Shown here in pieces: positions 5,149 through 5,246 of a DNA stretch of 5,246 nucleotides (the first letter of the stretch is position 1; each line of letters opens with the position of its first letter). The stretch lies in NCBI GenBank assembly GCA_017419465.1, contig JAFOLE010000175.1:1-5246 (forward strand), written 5' to 3'. Source of the stretch: Solobacterium sp. (lineage in GTDB: Bacteria; Bacillota_I; Bacilli_A; Erysipelotrichales; Erysipelotrichaceae). The position numbers and the translations under genes are program-made. The notes beneath the pieces were generated by a model, which worked only from the letters and a program-made list of their open reading frames with translations, was not told where the DNA came from and searched no databases.

Positions 5149-5246
5149 ATGGCCAAGAAGTACGATTCATTGGCACACACAAAGTATTATACAAGATACC
5201 ATATCGTGTTCACTCCAAAGTACAGAAGAAAGATAATTTACAATCA
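5149..5246 (+). CDS. tnpA: IS200/IS605-family transposase TnpA (Y1/HUH), N-terminal 32 codons
   Basis: The visible residues end in TRYHIVFTPKYRRKIIYN, the near-invariant N-terminal strand of IS200/IS605 TnpA proteins, small dimeric single-strand transposases of about 130-155 residues. The catalytic HUH pair and the nucleophilic tyrosine lie beyond the window edge, so activity cannot be judged. The start is ATG 5149, with GAGG at 5137-5140 (spacing 8) inside AGATGAGGTG. That site can be masked by upstream pairing, as expected for a gene kept at very low expression. All three arginines are AGA and GC is about 35%, unlike the GC-richer host genes, supporting foreign origin. Confidence 0.93.
   Translation, partial: MAKKYDSLAHTKYYTRYHIVFTPKYRRKIIYN
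5186..5213 (-). promoter_or_regulatory. Possible antisense promoter inside tnpA
   Basis: On the minus strand a perfect TATAAT (5186-5191) has GTGAAC (5208-5213; 3 of 6 to a -35) 16 bases upstream. An RNA starting near 5179 would be antisense to the tnpA start codon, the ribosome binding site and the leader folds. Salmonella IS200 has such an antisense RNA (art200). The -35 is poor and the -10 falls in codons for a conserved segment, so chance is a real alternative. Confidence 0.25.

Larger units (their letters stand above)
5040..5246 (+). mobile_element. Left end of an IS200/IS605-family insertion sequence (partial)
   Basis: A terminal-type hairpin, a structured leader and the start of a Y1 transposase gene follow each other within 110 bases, the layout of IS200-like elements. 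These move as single strands by TnpA recognising subterminal hairpins, leave no inverted terminal repeats and make no target duplication. The 5' cleavage point cannot be fixed without an empty site; it should lie some bases left of 5040, within 4966-5039, where I see no gene or other clear signal. The right end, and whether a tnpB gene is present, are beyond the window. Visible tnpA coding is about 35% GC, clearly lower than the genes to the left. Confidence 0.85.

Overview
The window looks like chromosomal DNA of a moderate-GC Bacillota (Firmicutes) bacterium, perhaps a gut member of the Clostridia or Erysipelotrichia. The basis is protein style (an XRE/ImmA pair, an ElaA-type GNAT, a MATE exporter, a CPBP protease), strong GGAG/AGGGGGG-type ribosome binding sites and sigma-A-like promoters. 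The genus cannot be told from this sequence.

Left half (1-2476), minus strand: four genes in one direction. A short XRE repressor (2476->2096) overlaps an ImmA/IrrE metallopeptidase (2103->1570) by 8 bases. An ElaA-like GNAT acetyltransferase (1534->1094) follows after 35 bases. Last comes a Y-family (UmuC/DinB-type) translesion DNA polymerase (1020->1), which runs off the left edge after 340 codons with its catalytic residues intact. In front of the repressor lie a good promoter (TTGACT-17-TAGTAT) and a perfect 23-bp interrupted palindrome sitting on +1 and abutting the ribosome binding site, a textbook autoregulatory operator. A separate 32-bp near-palindrome separates the GNAT from the polymerase. 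Family knowledge (DdrO/IrrE in Deinococcus, ImmR/ImmA in ICEBs1) makes it plausible that this is a LexA-independent, protease-switched DNA-damage operon delivering an error-prone polymerase. That is the most interesting hypothesis here.

Middle (2477-4965): a divergent intergenic region, then a MATE efflux transporter (2620-3951, +) whose start is unusual (a nearly leaderless transcript, or a tiny leader peptide ending 2 bases before the ATG). After a possible weak terminator comes a separately promoted CPBP-family intramembrane protease (4075-4899, +), closed by a strong rho-independent terminator (4928-4965).

Right end (about 5040-5246): the left end of an IS200/IS605-family insertion sequence. 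It has a terminal-type DNA hairpin, a 5' leader able to adopt two mutually exclusive RNA folds (one hides the ribosome binding site), and the first 32 codons of the Y1/HUH transposase TnpA. The visible tnpA is about 35% GC and uses only AGA for arginine, in keeping with foreign DNA. Bases 4966-5039 hold no gene or clear signal and probably contain the left boundary of the element.
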